Below are positions 1 through 9,279 of a stretch of DNA of 64,000 nt, piece after piece. Below the pieces are notes generated by a model that had not been told where the DNA came from, made no database searches, and worked only from the letters and a program-made list of their open reading frames with translations. Every line of letters begins with the position of its first letter. The first letter of the stretch is position 1. The position numbers were made by a program, and so were the translations under genes. Source of the DNA: Micromonospora parva (lineage in GTDB: Bacteria > Actinomycetota > Actinomycetes > Mycobacteriales > Micromonosporaceae); contig NZ_JNZS01000022.1 in the NCBI RefSeq assembly GCF_000718515.1, positions 1 through 64,000 of the forward strand. Reading direction: 5' to 3'.

Positions 1-71
1 ACATAGGGGTCATTCCACGCCTCTCGGCAACCGAAACTGCAAGATCGCGGGGGCGCGGGGCGAAGCGCGGG

Positions 72-105
72 CCGGCCGGGCTCCCTCGCGGGGGAGCCCG
101 GCCGG
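72..105 (-). terminator. Intrinsic terminator hairpin after the methyltransferase gene
   Basis: A perfect 14-bp GC-rich stem (72-85 pairing with 92-105) closes a 6-nt loop about 100 nt downstream of the methyltransferase stop. There is no clear U-tract, which is usual for actinobacterial terminators. It probably ends the long minus-strand transport unit. The first 70 bases of the window show no recognisable gene. Confidence 0.65.
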
Positions 106-208
106 TGCGGTCGAGGCCGTCGGCGGGCTGTCCGGCCGGCAGTCGGGGGGTGCTGCGGCGGGAGAGGTACGGACGGCGCGACCGCGCTCCGCGCGGTGGT
201 TCACCTGC

Positions 209-1012
209 TCAGCTCGGCAGGCGGCCCCGCGTGGAGACGAAGTGGTACGACATGACGGCGAACCCGGGGTCACGCAGCAGCCGCCGGAACGCGTTCAGTT
301 GCTGGGGCGACAGCCCGGCGGCCAGCAGGTCCGGTTCCAACTGGCGGGAGTTGGTCTCGTACAGCGACGTTCCGGTCGACCCGCCGGCCCAGCTCTGCGA
401 GTGGGTGATGGTGTCCAGGTCGGTCAGACCGGCGAGGGCCATCTCGGTGTGCACGTCCTGCGCCCAACCCAGGTCGGCGCCGTGCTCCTCCAGGACACCC
501 ATCATGGCGTCCATGACCTGCGCGAAGAGCTTCGCGGCGTCGTCGGTCGGTGCGGTGAGCACCCGCTGCGGTGCGGTGCAGTCGAACTCCTCGACCACCA
601 GCCACCCGCCCGGCGCCAGCGCGCCGGTGAGGGTGCGCAGGACCCGGCGGCGATCGGGGAGGTGCAGCAGCACCAGCCGGGCGTGGATCAGGTCGAACGC
701 GTCACCGGGTGGCGGTTCGGTGCGCACGTCATGCCGGCGTACCCGCAGGTTGCCCTCGGCCACCAGGTGGGTGGGGTCGATGTCGGTGGCCAGCACGTGA
801 CCGTCGTCGCCGACCGCGCGGGCGATCCGTCGGGCCATCGAGCCGCCGCCCGCCCCGACCTCCCAGCACCTCGCGCCCTGTCGCAGCACCGGGCCGGCCA
901 GCCGGCGCGTGGTGATCGGATCCAGGAAGGACTCCAGCGCGTGCATCTGCGCGACGGCGTCCGGTGCGCCGTTGTCGAACGTGTACGTGTCATCGCTCGT
1001 GACGGTTGTCAT
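209..1012 (-). CDS. SAM-dependent class I methyltransferase
   Basis: A 267-residue protein with the glycine-rich SAM-binding motif I (EVGAGGGSMARRIA, about residues 49-62) followed by the acidic motif II region (ATDIDPTHL), and the usual post-I segments DLIHARLVLLHLPDR and LAPGGWLVVEEFD. This is the Methyltransf_11/25 fold, and the family gives no substrate. The start is the ATG at 1010-1012; the Shine-Dalgarno is weak. It lies 51 bp after the livF-like stop on the same strand, so it may be the last gene of the transporter operon. An alternative reading is an independent small-molecule methyltransferase that merely reads in the same direction. Confidence 0.85.
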   Translation of the reverse strand: MTTVTSDDTYTFDNGAPDAVAQMHALESFLDPITTRRLAGPVLRQGARCWEVGAGGGSMARRIARAVGDDGHVLATDIDPTHLVAEGNLRVRRHDVRTEPPPGDAFDLIHARLVLLHLPDRRRVLRTLTGALAPGGWLVVEEFDCTAPQRVLTAPTDDAAKLFAQVMDAMMGVLEEHGADLGWAQDVHTEMALAGLTDLDTITHSQSWAGGSTGTSLYETNSRQLEPDLLAAGLSPQQLNAFRRLLRDPGFAVMSYHFVSTRGRLPS

Positions 1013-1063
1013 CGGTGTCCATCTCTCCGAGAAGGGTCGGGTGACTCGAGCACTGTCGGGTGC

Positions 1064-1837
1064 CTACGGGGTGTCGGCCCACAGCCGAGGGGTCGGTCGG
1101 TTGGGTGGGGGCGGCGCGACGGCGGCGATGCTCACCATCGCCGCCAGCGGGGCCGGATCGCGGCGGGCCTCCACTGTCGGCCGGTCGTAGACCATCCGGC
1201 CGTACTCCAGCACCGCCACCCGGTCGGCGATCTCGATGGCGTGTTGGAGTTGCTGCTCCACCAGCAGCACGGTCAGGCCGTCGGCGGCGAGATTGTTGAC
1301 CAGCTCGCGGACCCGCGCCGCCAGATCGGGCGAGAGGCCCTCGCACGGTTCGTCGAGCAGCAGCACCCGGGGCTGGCCGAGCAGCGCACGGGCTATCGCC
1401 AGCATCTGCTGCTCGCCGCCGGAGAGTTCGCAGCCGCGGTGTCGCAGCCGCGCCGCCAGCCTCGGCAGGAGGTCCAGGGTCCGGGCGACCGTCCAGCCCT
1501 CGCCGCCGGAGGTGCGGGCCCGCCACGGCGCGGCCGCCAGGTGCAGGTGCTCGGCCACCGTCAACCGGGAGAAGACCCGCCGGCCCTGCGGTACGAGACC
1601 GACGCCGGCCTGGGCGATGCGGTGCGGTTGCCGGCCGGCGACGTGCACCCCGCCGACCTCGATGCGACCGCTGGACGGGCGGACCAGCCCGGCGATGGTG
1701 TGCACGAGCGTGCTCTTGCCCGCCCCGTTGCGGCCCACCACGGCCTGGATGCTGCCCTGGCGCACCCGCAGGGTGACCTCGTGCAGGACGGTTCCCCCGC
1801 CGTAGCCGGCGCAGAGACGATCCACAGTGAGCATCAC
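1064..1837 (-). CDS. Branched-chain amino acid/urea-type ABC transporter ATP-binding protein (LivF-like)
   Basis: 257-residue ABC ATPase of the LivF/UrtE group. Walker A is GRNGAGKS near residue 36, the signature is LSGGEQQ and Walker B is RVLLLDEP followed by CEGLSPDLA, the short form typical of HAAT-family ATPases. It energises uptake together with the LivG-like ATPase and two permeases. Start ATG overlaps the preceding gene stop by four bases, which implies translational coupling. The substrate cannot be read from the ATPase; branched-chain amino acids, urea, amides and aromatic compounds are all carried by this family. Confidence 0.93.
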   Translation of the reverse strand: MMLTVDRLCAGYGGGTVLHEVTLRVRQGSIQAVVGRNGAGKSTLVHTIAGLVRPSSGRIEVGGVHVAGRQPHRIAQAGVGLVPQGRRVFSRLTVAEHLHLAAAPWRARTSGGEGWTVARTLDLLPRLAARLRHRGCELSGGEQQMLAIARALLGQPRVLLLDEPCEGLSPDLAARVRELVNNLAADGLTVLLVEQQLQHAIEIADRVAVLEYGRMVYDRPTVEARRDPAPLAAMVSIAAVAPPPPNRPTPRLWADTP

Positions 1838-2577
1838 GCCACCCCGTCCGCGTAGGCCTGCCGCACCAGCGGCGAGGTACGGATCTCGTCAGGTGTGCCG
1901 GCGGCCAGGGTCCGACCGTCGCGCAGCACCGTGACCGTGTCGGAGAGGGCGTACACCAGGTCCAGTCGATGTTCGACGAGCAGCACGGCGACGGCCCGGG
2001 GCAACGCCTGGAGCAGCTCGACCAGTCGGCCGACCTCGACGGCGGACAACCCGGCCGCCGGTTCGTCGAGGAGCAGCAGGCGGGGGCGACCGGCCAGGGC
2101 CATGGCGATCTCCAACTGGCGTCGTTGCCCGTGCGCGAGGTGCCCGGCGGGCACCGCCGCGACGGCGGTGAGCCCCATCTGTTCCAGCAGCGGACCGGCC
2201 AGCTGCTGCGCGGCGCGCCGACGTCCGGCCGGCCACCACCGGCGGCGGGGGATGACCCGTGGCAGCGCGGCCACCACCACGTTCTCCGCCGCGGTCAGCG
2301 TCGCGAAGACCGCCGGTCGTTGGTGGATGCGGTTGATGCCCCGCCGCGCCCGGCCCGCCGGGCCGAGCCGACCGATGTCCCGTCCGGCGAACCGCACCGT
2401 GCCGCGCTGCGGCCGCGTGGACCCACCGAGCACGTCGAGCAGGGTGCTCTTGCCGGCCCCGTTCGGGCCGATCAGCGCGTGCCGCTGACCGTCGTGGACG
2501 CACAGGTCCACGCCGTCGAGCGCGGCGAGTGAGCCGTACCGCACGCTCACCTCCTGGGCGTCGAGCAGGCCGGTCAT
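1834..2577 (-). CDS. Branched-chain amino acid/urea-type ABC transporter ATP-binding protein (LivG-like)
   Basis: 247-residue ABC ATPase beginning MTGLLDAQEVSVRYGS. Walker A GPNGAGKS near residue 41, signature LAHGQRRQLEIAMAL (the H-G-Q variant common in LivG), Walker B RLLLLDEPAAGLS. The open frame extends far upstream, but only the ATG at 2575-2577 gives a family-sized protein, and it overlaps the livM-like stop in an ATGA arrangement. Pairs with the LivF-like ATPase as the nucleotide-binding heterodimer of the importer. Confidence 0.93.
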   Translation of the reverse strand: MTGLLDAQEVSVRYGSLAALDGVDLCVHDGQRHALIGPNGAGKSTLLDVLGGSTRPQRGTVRFAGRDIGRLGPAGRARRGINRIHQRPAVFATLTAAENVVVAALPRVIPRRRWWPAGRRRAAQQLAGPLLEQMGLTAVAAVPAGHLAHGQRRQLEIAMALAGRPRLLLLDEPAAGLSAVEVGRLVELLQALPRAVAVLLVEHRLDLVYALSDTVTVLRDGRTLAAGTPDEIRTSPLVRQAYADGVA

Positions 2578-3587
2578 CGGCCCACCTCCCCGACGGTGGC
2601 CCGCTCCTGGGCGGCGGGCGGGTCCGGCTGTGGCGCAGCGGCCTCCGACAGCCGAGACCGGGCCCGGTTGACCCCGGTGGGCAGCAGGTAGACAGTCGCC
2701 ACGAACAGTGCGCCCAGCACCAGTGGCGCGTGGCCGGGCAGCACCCCGAACAACCAGTCCCGGACGGCGATGACCAGCGCCGCGCCCACCAGGGCGCCGC
2801 CCACCGAGGCGGTGCCCCCGATGACCACACCGAGCAGCAGCAGCGCCGACGTGTCGAAGCCGAAATCGGCGGGGGAGATGTACTGCTGGGCGACGACCAG
2901 GACCGACCCGGCGGCTCCGGCGATCGCCCCGGCCGCGATGTGCGCGCCGGACAGGTGCACCGCCACCCGGTGACCGCTGGCGCGCAACCGCGTCTCGTCG
3001 TCGCGGCCGGCCCGCAGTACCAGCCCGGCGCGGGTACGCAGCAGCACCAGCACCGCGCCGACAAGCGTGGCCACGACGACCAGGGCGTACAGGTAGCGAC
3101 CCTGGTCGCTGGCGAGCGCCGGGAGCCCCCAGAACGGGCGGACCGCGGGGACACCGGCCAGCCCGTCCGTGCCACCGGTCACCGACCGCCAGCGCCCGAG
3201 GACGACGACCACGAGTTCGCCGATGGCCAGGGTGATCATCAGGACGATCACCCCCCGGGCGTGCACGACGAGCGGCACGATGAGCGCGGCCAACAGCGCC
3301 CCGGCGCCCGCCGCGACGACGAGCTGCACCACGCCGACGTCGGAGACCCGGCTGCCGACCACGGCGCAGGCGTAGGCGCCCGCCGCGTACGGTGCGGTCT
3401 GCCCGAGGGTGGGCATGCCGGCGACGCCGGTGAGCAGCGCCACGCTCACCCCGACCAGGGCCAGCGCCAGCGTCCGGGCGAGCAGCGCCGTGGTGTAGTC
3501 GTCGACCACCCAGGGCGCCACGACCAGGCCCACCAGGACGAGCGCCGCGACGGCACCGCGTGCCCGTCGGATCACCTCGCCGCTCAT
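2574..3587 (-). CDS. Branched-chain amino acid/urea-type ABC transporter permease (LivM-like)
   Basis: 337-residue integral membrane protein starting MSGEVIRRARG at 3585-3587. Hydrophobic segments cover most of the length (for example VAALVLVGLVVAPWV, VVQLVVAAGAGALLAALIV, ALLLLGVVIGGTASVGGALVG). The GLAGVPAVRPFWG stretch and the GGTASVGGALVGAA loop match the BPD_transp_2 family. The short basic C-terminal tail is cytoplasmic in family models. Overlaps its neighbours by 4 bp on both sides. Confidence 0.92.
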   Translation of the reverse strand: MSGEVIRRARGAVAALVLVGLVVAPWVVDDYTTALLARTLALALVGVSVALLTGVAGMPTLGQTAPYAAGAYACAVVGSRVSDVGVVQLVVAAGAGALLAALIVPLVVHARGVIVLMITLAIGELVVVVLGRWRSVTGGTDGLAGVPAVRPFWGLPALASDQGRYLYALVVVATLVGAVLVLLRTRAGLVLRAGRDDETRLRASGHRVAVHLSGAHIAAGAIAGAAGSVLVVAQQYISPADFGFDTSALLLLGVVIGGTASVGGALVGAALVIAVRDWLFGVLPGHAPLVLGALFVATVYLLPTGVNRARSRLSEAAAPQPDPPAAQERATVGEVGR

Positions 3588-4480
3588 GCCGTCCGCCACC
3601 TGACGGCCAGGCCGCGCGCCCGCGCCGCCAGCACCGCCGCCATGGCGGCGAACAGCAGGAACGGTGCGGCGGCCGGCAGCAACGCCACGCCCAGCGTCTG
3701 GATCTCGCCGATCGCGAGCGCGGCCAGCAGGGTGCCGGCCATCGACCCGAGACCACCGAGGACGACGACCACCAGGGAGAGCAGCAGCACGGTGTCGGCG
3801 GTGTCCGTGCCGGGGCCGATGATGGGCGCGCCGAGGACCCCGGCCGCGCCGGCCAGCGCACCGGCGGCGGCGAGCACACCGGCCCGGATCCGCGCCGGGC
3901 TCACGCCCAGACAGGCGACCATCTCCGGGTCGTCGACGGCCGCCCGGACCAGCATCCCGGCCCTGGTGCGTCGCACCACCAGGTAGAGCGCGGCGGCGAG
4001 CACCGCCGCGACGACGATGAACACCAACCGGTACGCGGCGTAGCGGTGACCGGCGACCATCACCGACCCCTCCAGCGTGGCGGGCACCTGGACCTGCGGG
4101 TCGTCGGGCCCGAAGCCGGCGACGAGCAGGCTGCCGCCGGCCAGCGCCACCCCGAACGTCAGCAGCGCCTGACTCAGGTGACTGCCGGTGGCGACCGGTG
4201 TGAGCAGACCGGCCAACAGAACCCCCGCCGCGGCGGCGGCCAGCACCCCGACCGCCAACGCCAACGCCAGGCTCGCCCAACCACCGTCGAGCAGCGCCGC
4301 GGCGGTGTACCCGCCGATCGCGTAGAGCAGGCCGTGCGCCAGGTTGAGGATGTTGGCGACGCCGAAACAGAGGACCAGGCCCGACGCCGCGACGAAGACC
4401 AGCAGCCCGTAGGCGACTCCGTCCAACGCCGGGATCAGGTACGGGTCGATCCGGTTCGTGCCGACCGCCACCGCTGTCAC
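3584..4480 (-). CDS. Branched-chain amino acid/urea-type ABC transporter permease (LivH-like)
   Basis: 298-residue permease of the LivH/UrtB type. It begins MTAVAVGTNRIDPYLIPALDGVAYG and carries the diagnostic NILNLAHGLLYAIGGY segment (family: N-x-A-HG-x-x-Y/M-x-GAY) and the VVVLGGLGSMAGTLLAA motif near the C-terminus. About eight membrane segments. ATGA overlaps with the binding-protein gene upstream and the livM-like gene downstream show one polycistron. Confidence 0.93.
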   Translation of the reverse strand: MTAVAVGTNRIDPYLIPALDGVAYGLLVFVAASGLVLCFGVANILNLAHGLLYAIGGYTAAALLDGGWASLALALAVGVLAAAAAGVLLAGLLTPVATGSHLSQALLTFGVALAGGSLLVAGFGPDDPQVQVPATLEGSVMVAGHRYAAYRLVFIVVAAVLAAALYLVVRRTRAGMLVRAAVDDPEMVACLGVSPARIRAGVLAAAGALAGAAGVLGAPIIGPGTDTADTVLLLSLVVVVLGGLGSMAGTLLAALAIGEIQTLGVALLPAAAPFLLFAAMAAVLAARARGLAVRWRTA

Positions 4481-5670
4481 CGGCCGACGGTCGCGAGGTC
4501 ACCCACGACGGTGTTGGACAGCGCCCGGCCGTCCTGGCGGACCTGCCGCAGGTACCACTTCTGCACCGGGGAGTGCGTGGTGGTGGAGAACTGCCAGGTG
4601 CCGCGCGGGCTGGCGATCTGGCCGAGTTGGCCGATGGCCGTGTTGATGGCCTCGGGGGTCGGGTCGCTTCCGGCCGCGCCGATCGCCCGGTCCAGCACCG
4701 CCGCCGCGTCGTACGAGGCGAGCGCGTAGGTCGTCGGTGAACCGTCGTGCTTCGCCTTCCACGCCGCCACGAAGGCGCGGTTCTCCGCGTTGTCCAGGTC
4801 CGGCGAGTAGTTGAGCACCGAGTAGATGTCCCGGGCGGCGTCGCCCTGCGCGTTGAGCACCCCGCCCTCGGTGAGGAACCCGGCCGCGTACAACGGGATG
4901 TCCTTGATCTCGGACTGCGCGTACTGCTTGACGAAGTCGACGGCGGCGCTGCCGGCGTAGAAGGTGTAGACGGCCGCCGCGCCGGAGGCCTTGATGCGGG
5001 CGAAGTACGGGAGGAAGTTCGTGGTGGCCGGGAACGGCGTGAAGGTCGTCTTGCCGTCGGCGTTCGCGAGCTTCCCGCCGATCTTGCTGAACGCGTCGGT
5101 GAAACCGCGCAGCTCGTCCCAACCACCCTGGTAGTCCGGGCCGATCGCGTACACGGAGCCCTTCACGTTGTCGCGGACGTGCTGGGCGATCGCCGCCCCG
5201 GGCTCGTCGGACAGGTACGAGGTGTGCCAGATGCGGGAGACGTCCTTGAGTTCCGGCCGACCGTTCGAGCCGACCAGTGGCACCTTGGTCTCGTTGAGCA
5301 CCGGGGTGACTCCGGCGACCGAGCCGCCGCCGACGATGCCGGTGAGCGCCGACACCCGGTCCTGCTTGAGCAGCTTGGTCGCCGCCGGGACGGCCGTCTG
5401 GGCGCCGTTGCCCTCGTCGGCGACGATGAGGTCGACCTGCCGGCCGCCCAACTTGCCGTCGTGGGTGTCCAGGTAGAGCTGGAAGCCGTCGCGGATCTCC
5501 GTACCGACGGCCTGGTACGTCCCGGACAGCGACGCGAGCAGGCCGATCTTTATCGAGCCGCCGGCGCTCGGGCCCGGCGCGTCGTCGCCGCAGGCCGTAC
5601 CGGTGGTCAGCACGGCCGCGAGCAGCGCGGCGGTGAGGGCACGGCTGCGCCAAGGCGTGGTGAGAGGCAT
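4477..5670 (-). CDS. ABC transporter substrate-binding protein, type-1 periplasmic fold (LivK/amide-binding-like)
   Basis: 397-residue lipoprotein. The N-terminus has a basic start, a hydrophobic run and a lipobox (TTGTACG, cysteine near residue 27), so it should be anchored outside the membrane. The mature part is Peripla_BP_6: IKIGLLASLSGTYQAVGTEIRDGFQLYLD, then VIDLIVADEGNGAQTAVPAATKLL-like spacing, and GIVGGGSVAGVTPVLNETKVPLVGSNG. The fold is shared by receptors for branched-chain amino acids, urea, amides and aromatic acids. First transport gene of the unit, 52 bp after the roadblock gene. The closeness of a sensor kinase and roadblock protein suggests transport is tied to that signalling pair. 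Confidence 0.92.
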   Translation of the reverse strand: MPLTTPWRSRALTAALLAAVLTTGTACGDDAPGPSAGGSIKIGLLASLSGTYQAVGTEIRDGFQLYLDTHDGKLGGRQVDLIVADEGNGAQTAVPAATKLLKQDRVSALTGIVGGGSVAGVTPVLNETKVPLVGSNGRPELKDVSRIWHTSYLSDEPGAAIAQHVRDNVKGSVYAIGPDYQGGWDELRGFTDAFSKIGGKLANADGKTTFTPFPATTNFLPYFARIKASGAAAVYTFYAGSAAVDFVKQYAQSEIKDIPLYAAGFLTEGGVLNAQGDAARDIYSVLNYSPDLDNAENRAFVAAWKAKHDGSPTTYALASYDAAAVLDRAIGAAGSDPTPEAINTAIGQLGQIASPRGTWQFSTTTHSPVQKWYLRQVRQDGRALSNTVVGDLATVGR

Positions 5671-5722
5671 GTCTGACTCCAGAGGAAGGGGAAGGGTCTC
5701 CGGCGTGGGGGTGCCGGGGTGG

Positions 5723-6127
5723 TCAGCGAGTGCGGGCGAGCGCCGCTCGGGCAGCCGGGGTCAGTGCGTCCCCGATCCGGTTGGCCAGCTCGGTCATCTC
5801 GTAGGAGACCTTGCCCACGTCGCACTCGGGGGCGGCGAGCACCAGCAGCGAGGCGCCGTCGTTGAAAGCCATCGAGAACATGAACCCGCCCTCGAGCTGC
5901 GTGACGTTGGAGATCACCGCGCCGGCGTCGAAGAAGGCCGCCGCCCCGCGCAGCAGGCTGACCAGCCCGCTACCCGTGGCGGCCAACTGGTCGGCCCGGT
6001 CCGGTGGCAGGTCGCGGGTGGCGGCCACCATCAGGCCGTCGCTGGAAATGGCGATCGCGTGGCTGACCTCGGCCGCGCGCGCCGCGAAGTTGTCCAGCAG
6101 CCAGCCGAGATCCTGTTGGTCGCTCAC
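5723..6127 (-). CDS. Roadblock/LC7 domain protein (CvnB-like)
   Basis: 134-residue single-domain roadblock/LC7 protein (DLGWLLDNFAARAAEVSHAIAISSDGLMVAATRDLP, then FMFSMAFNDGASLLVLAAPECDVGKVSYEMTELANRIG). In actinobacterial conservons, CvnB roadblock proteins sit directly after a nitrate-sensing-type kinase (CvnA) and before a DUF742 protein and a small GTPase. Here only the kinase and roadblock members exist; transporter genes take the place of cvnC and cvnD. Start is GTG at 6125-6127, 16 bp after the kinase stop. Likely a scaffold or GTPase-regulator partner of the kinase. Confidence 0.9.
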   Translation of the reverse strand: MSDQQDLGWLLDNFAARAAEVSHAIAISSDGLMVAATRDLPPDRADQLAATGSGLVSLLRGAAAFFDAGAVISNVTQLEGGFMFSMAFNDGASLLVLAAPECDVGKVSYEMTELANRIGDALTPAARAALARTR

Positions 6128-6143
6128 GTGCTCTCCTGTCGCG

Positions 6144-8618
6144 TCATGAGTTGCCGCTGTTGATCGGGGTGCGCCGTCGGTTCGCCACGCCCCGCGCGTA
6201 CGCGGCCATCGCTGTCGCCACCTGCGCCGGGTCGCGGTACTCGGACCGTTGCTGCTGCTGGGGCACTGTCACACCGCCGGGCACGAGGTGCCGTTGCGGC
6301 TGCCGTTTGGGCAGGCCGGAGTTGGTGGTGGTGGCGACCTCGGGGGTCTGCGCCTGGGCGGCGGTACGCCAGGCGTCGTCGGCGGGGCTGGACCACTGCC
6401 GGCCGTTCTGACCGTTCGGGACGTCGACGACGTCGCTCTGGAACCAGTGGTTGACCTGTTCGAAGATGAGGAGCTCCTCGGTGGGTGCGTCACCCCGGTC
6501 CGGCGGTGGGGGAGTCGACCGGAACACCGGCGCCGCCGGCAGGGTCCGCTCCGCCGCCGGGCGTCCGGCGGTGGGTTCGGGGCGCGGCTGGTACGGCGGC
6601 GGCGGGTTGGCCGTGCGCGCCGCTCGCCGCGACAGGCGTCCGGGTGCGAGCAGGTACTCCTCCGGTGGCAGGGACCGGATGATCGCCGCGGGCAGTGTCG
6701 CCTCGGCGAGGACGCCGCGTCGGGGACCGCGTCGCAGTTGGACGGTGGCGCCCAGCCGGGCCGCGAGCTGACCCACCACGACCAGCCCCATCGCCCGTAC
6801 GGCGGCGACGTCGATGGCCGGTGGGTGGGCCAGCAGCTCGTTGAGTTGCTGCATCCGCTGTGCGGACAGCCCCACGCCCTCGTCGCTGATCTGGACGATG
6901 ACGCGGTCGCCCAGGCTCCGACCGCTCACCCAGGTCTCACTGCCCGGTGGCGAGTACGTCGTGGCGTTGTCCATGAGTTCGGCGAGCAGGTGCACGACCT
7001 CGTCGACGGTCTTGGCGGCCACCGCGACGTCCCCGTCGATCATGCCGAGCCGGACCCGCGCGTAGTGCTCGATCTGGGACAGCGCCGCCTGGAGCACCTG
7101 TTGCAGCGGGACGTCGCGCTGGCGTACACGACCCACGCCGACACCGCCGAGCACCAGCAGGCTGGCGTTGATCCGGCCCATCCGGGTCGCCAGGTTGTCC
7201 AGCGTGTACAGCTGGTCGAGCCGGTCGGGGTCGGTCTCGTCCCGCTCCACCAGGTCGACCTGGGCCAGGACGGCGTCGACCAGCCGCTGTTCGCGGCGGC
7301 TCAGGTGGATGAAGATGTCGGCGGTGTTGGCGCGCATGACGGCCTGTTCGGCGGCGGTCCGCACAGCCGCCTGGTGCACGGCGTTGAAGGCCTGGCCCAG
7401 CTCGCCGATCTCGTCGTCGCTGGACGGTTCGAGGGCGGCACTGGACTGCTGGTGGGCCAGCTTCTGCGGGTCGACGGTGGCGCTGCCGGGCTGTTGGAGC
7501 TGGGCCACCACGGCGGGAAGCTGTTCGAACGCCACGGCGTTTGCCGCGTCCCGTAGGCGGCGTAGCCGTCGGGTGATCTGCCGGGCGACGGCCCAGGTCA
7601 CCAACGCGGTCAGGATCAGGGCCAGGATGACGCCGGCCGCCTCGGCCACGGCCCGACGGCGCTGGTCGGCGTGCGCGGCCCGGACGTCGTCGCGGACCGC
7701 GTCGTCGACCCGGGCGCGCAGGTCGGCCAGGCGGGTGGCGCGCGTCTGGGTGGTGGACACCCAGTCGTCGGTCTCCAGTTTCAGCTGCGAACCCGGCTGT
7801 GCCCGGGACACCTCGTCCTGCATCCGTTGCAGGGCGAGCGCCTCCTTGCCGGTGCCGGCCTGCTCCCACCAGAGGCTCCACTCGGGTGGGGCCAGCGCCA
7901 GAAACGACAGGCTCGACTCGGTGTAGCTGGTGCGGGCCGCGGTGATGTCCTGCTGCATGGCCGGGGTCAGCTCGCCGCCCGCGACGGCGCGCAGCACCGC
8001 CACCTGCTGCTGACCGATGGCCTCGGCCGTCTTCGACAGTGCTGCCGAGGCGCGGATCCCGTCGGCGAGTTGGGCGTCCACCACGCCGTGGGAGACGTTC
8101 TCCCGCAGGTTGATGAGGTCGGCGATGGCGATGCGGTAGCTGAAGGTCATCGCGGACACCGACGCGTGGGTGGCGGTGCGGACCTGGGTGCGCAGCGGGG
8201 CGAGGCCGTTCAGCGCCGCGTCGATGCGCCGCATCAGCTCGGGGTTGGCGTCGTTGTCGGCGGACAGCCGGCCTCGCTGCGCGCGGTAGCGGGCGACGGC
8301 TTCGTCGGTGGCGGCCACCTCCGCGACGAAGGCGTCCTGCTGCTCCGGCCGGGCGTAGGTGAGCAGGTCGGCGGCGGCGATGCGTTCGCGTTGCAGCCGG
8401 TGGGCCAGGTCGCCGGCCTCGGCACCGACCTGTGTCAGGAGCTGGAGGTCGCTGGCACGGGCCGTCTGGCGTGCGCTCTCGGTCAGTGCGAGACCGGCGA
8501 AGCCGATCACCGCGATGAGCGGGGCTGCCACGATGAGGCGCATCCGACCGGCTATCTTCCAGCCGCGTCGGCGCGTCGGGTAGGGTCTGGCCGCGTGGGA
8601 CCGGGTGCTCGACGCCAA
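6144..8618 (-). CDS. Nitrate/nitrite-sensing (NIT) domain histidine kinase, CvnA-like, phosphoacceptor His replaced
   Basis: 824-residue membrane sensor. Order: short basic N-terminus, TM1 (about 27-45), extracytoplasmic NIT helical sensor (about 55-315), TM2 (about 325-346), HAMP-like region, dimerisation helices (about 430-490), HATPase_c (about 540-650) with N-box ELMDNAT (N551) and G1 box SDEGVGLS, then a 170-residue proline-rich disordered tail. The helix that in relatives reads LDHLATRMRR is [10 protein letters not shown] here, so the usual phosphoacceptor histidine is N475. Start: TTG at 8616-8618, preceded six bases upstream by GGGAG; the next in-frame ATG (codon 26) would remove the cytoplasmic lead but not TM1. 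First gene of the probable kinase-roadblock-ABC operon. Confidence 0.88.
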   Translation of the reverse strand: MASSTRSHAARPYPTRRRGWKIAGRMRLIVAAPLIAVIGFAGLALTESARQTARASDLQLLTQVGAEAGDLAHRLQRERIAAADLLTYARPEQQDAFVAEVAATDEAVARYRAQRGRLSADNDANPELMRRIDAALNGLAPLRTQVRTATHASVSAMTFSYRIAIADLINLRENVSHGVVDAQLADGIRASAALSKTAEAIGQQQVAVLRAVAGGELTPAMQQDITAARTSYTESSLSFLALAPPEWSLWWEQAGTGKEALALQRMQDEVSRAQPGSQLKLETDDWVSTTQTRATRLADLRARVDDAVRDDVRAAHADQRRRAVAEAAGVILALILTALVTWAVARQITRRLRRLRDAANAVAFEQLPAVVAQLQQPGSATVDPQKLAHQQSSAALEPSSDDEIGELGQAFNAVHQAAVRTAAEQAVMRANTADIFIHLSRREQRLVDAVLAQVDLVERDETDPDRLDQLYTLDNLATRMGRINASLLVLGGVGVGRVRQRDVPLQQVLQAALSQIEHYARVRLGMIDGDVAVAAKTVDEVVHLLAELMDNATTYSPPGSETWVSGRSLGDRVIVQISDEGVGLSAQRMQQLNELLAHPPAIDVAAVRAMGLVVVGQLAARLGATVQLRRGPRRGVLAEATLPAAIIRSLPPEEYLLAPGRLSRRAARTANPPPPYQPRPEPTAGRPAAERTLPAAPVFRSTPPPPDRGDAPTEELLIFEQVNHWFQSDVVDVPNGQNGRQWSSPADDAWRTAAQAQTPEVATTTNSGLPKRQPQRHLVPGGVTVPQQQQRSEYRDPAQVATAMAAYARGVANRRRTPINSGNS

Positions 8619-8661
8619 GATTGACTCCCACGACTCGTCGATGACGGTCTATCCGCACGTT

Positions 8662-8684
8662 GCCGAATGCAAGTCCCATTCGGC
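8662..8684 (-). promoter_or_regulatory. Inverted repeat in the kinase leader
   Basis: GCCGAATG (8662-8669) and CATTCGGC (8677-8684) form a perfect 8-bp inverted repeat with a 7-nt spacer, 44-66 nt upstream of the kinase TTG start in a 178-bp intergenic region. It could be an operator for the upstream XRE regulator or a leader hairpin. No further evidence distinguishes these. Confidence 0.4.
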
Positions 8685-8796
8685 CGGAAGCCGCGCTCGT
8701 AGACCAGACCTGGCCGTGGTACAAACTGCCCGTACCAGCATCTGTACCCAACGTCAGCGACCGGTGACGCCGCGCGGTCGTGGCGGATCCGCCGGG

Positions 8797-9279
8797 TCAG
8801 CGCTGGTTGTCGGGGGGCCCGACCGGTGGGTGCCGCCGCTGCGGGTCGTCCGGTTCGGGTTGGCCGTTGAGCACCTGGCCGATCAGTTCGCGCAACTCGT
8901 CGATCGCGTCCACGACGGCCTCCGGGTCCCGCGCGTCGCGCCGCCCACGCTGACGCGGCACCCGCCGATCCAGCCGGGCCGGCTCCGGCCCGCGCGGGCC
9001 CCGGCGACCGTCGGCTGCCAACTGCTCGGCCGCGACCTGCGGCCAGAGCGCGGCCAGTCGTCCGCCGGTGCCGAGCACGTCGTCGCAGCGCAGCGCGAAC
9101 TCGTGGCTGCCGAACCGGCGACCTGACTCGACCGCGGCGACCGTCTCCCGGCTGAACCGCACCAGATCCGCCAGGGCCCGTTGGGTCAGGCCCCGTTTGA
9201 CGCGACAGTTGCGCAACTCCCACCGGAACCGTTGACTGGCCGCGGAGTGAGCCGAGCTCGACGGGGACGTGTGCTCCAT
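8797..9279 (-). CDS. XRE-family helix-turn-helix regulator
   Basis: 160-residue protein starting MEHTSPSSSAHS. Residues about 18-75 form an HTH_3/XRE domain: FRWELRNCRVKRGLTQRALADLVRFSRETVAAVESGRRFGS. The remainder is charged and arginine/proline rich, ending DDPQRRHPPVGPPDNQR, with no recognised sensor domain. The start at 9277-9279 is preceded by AAGGTGAG; the open frame runs further but overlaps the P450 3' end and lacks support. It lies just upstream of, and parallel to, the sensor-kinase operon, so local regulation is plausible but unproven. Confidence 0.8.
   Translation of the reverse strand: MEHTSPSSSAHSAASQRFRWELRNCRVKRGLTQRALADLVRFSRETVAAVESGRRFGSHEFALRCDDVLGTGGRLAALWPQVAAEQLAADGRRGPRGPEPARLDRRVPRQRGRRDARDPEAVVDAIDELRELIGQVLNGQPEPDDPQRRHPPVGPPDNQR

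Noticed and set aside
2529..3986. 485-codon open frame opposite the permease genes
   Set aside because: Asp/Gln/Arg-rich shadow of membrane-protein codons on the other strand.
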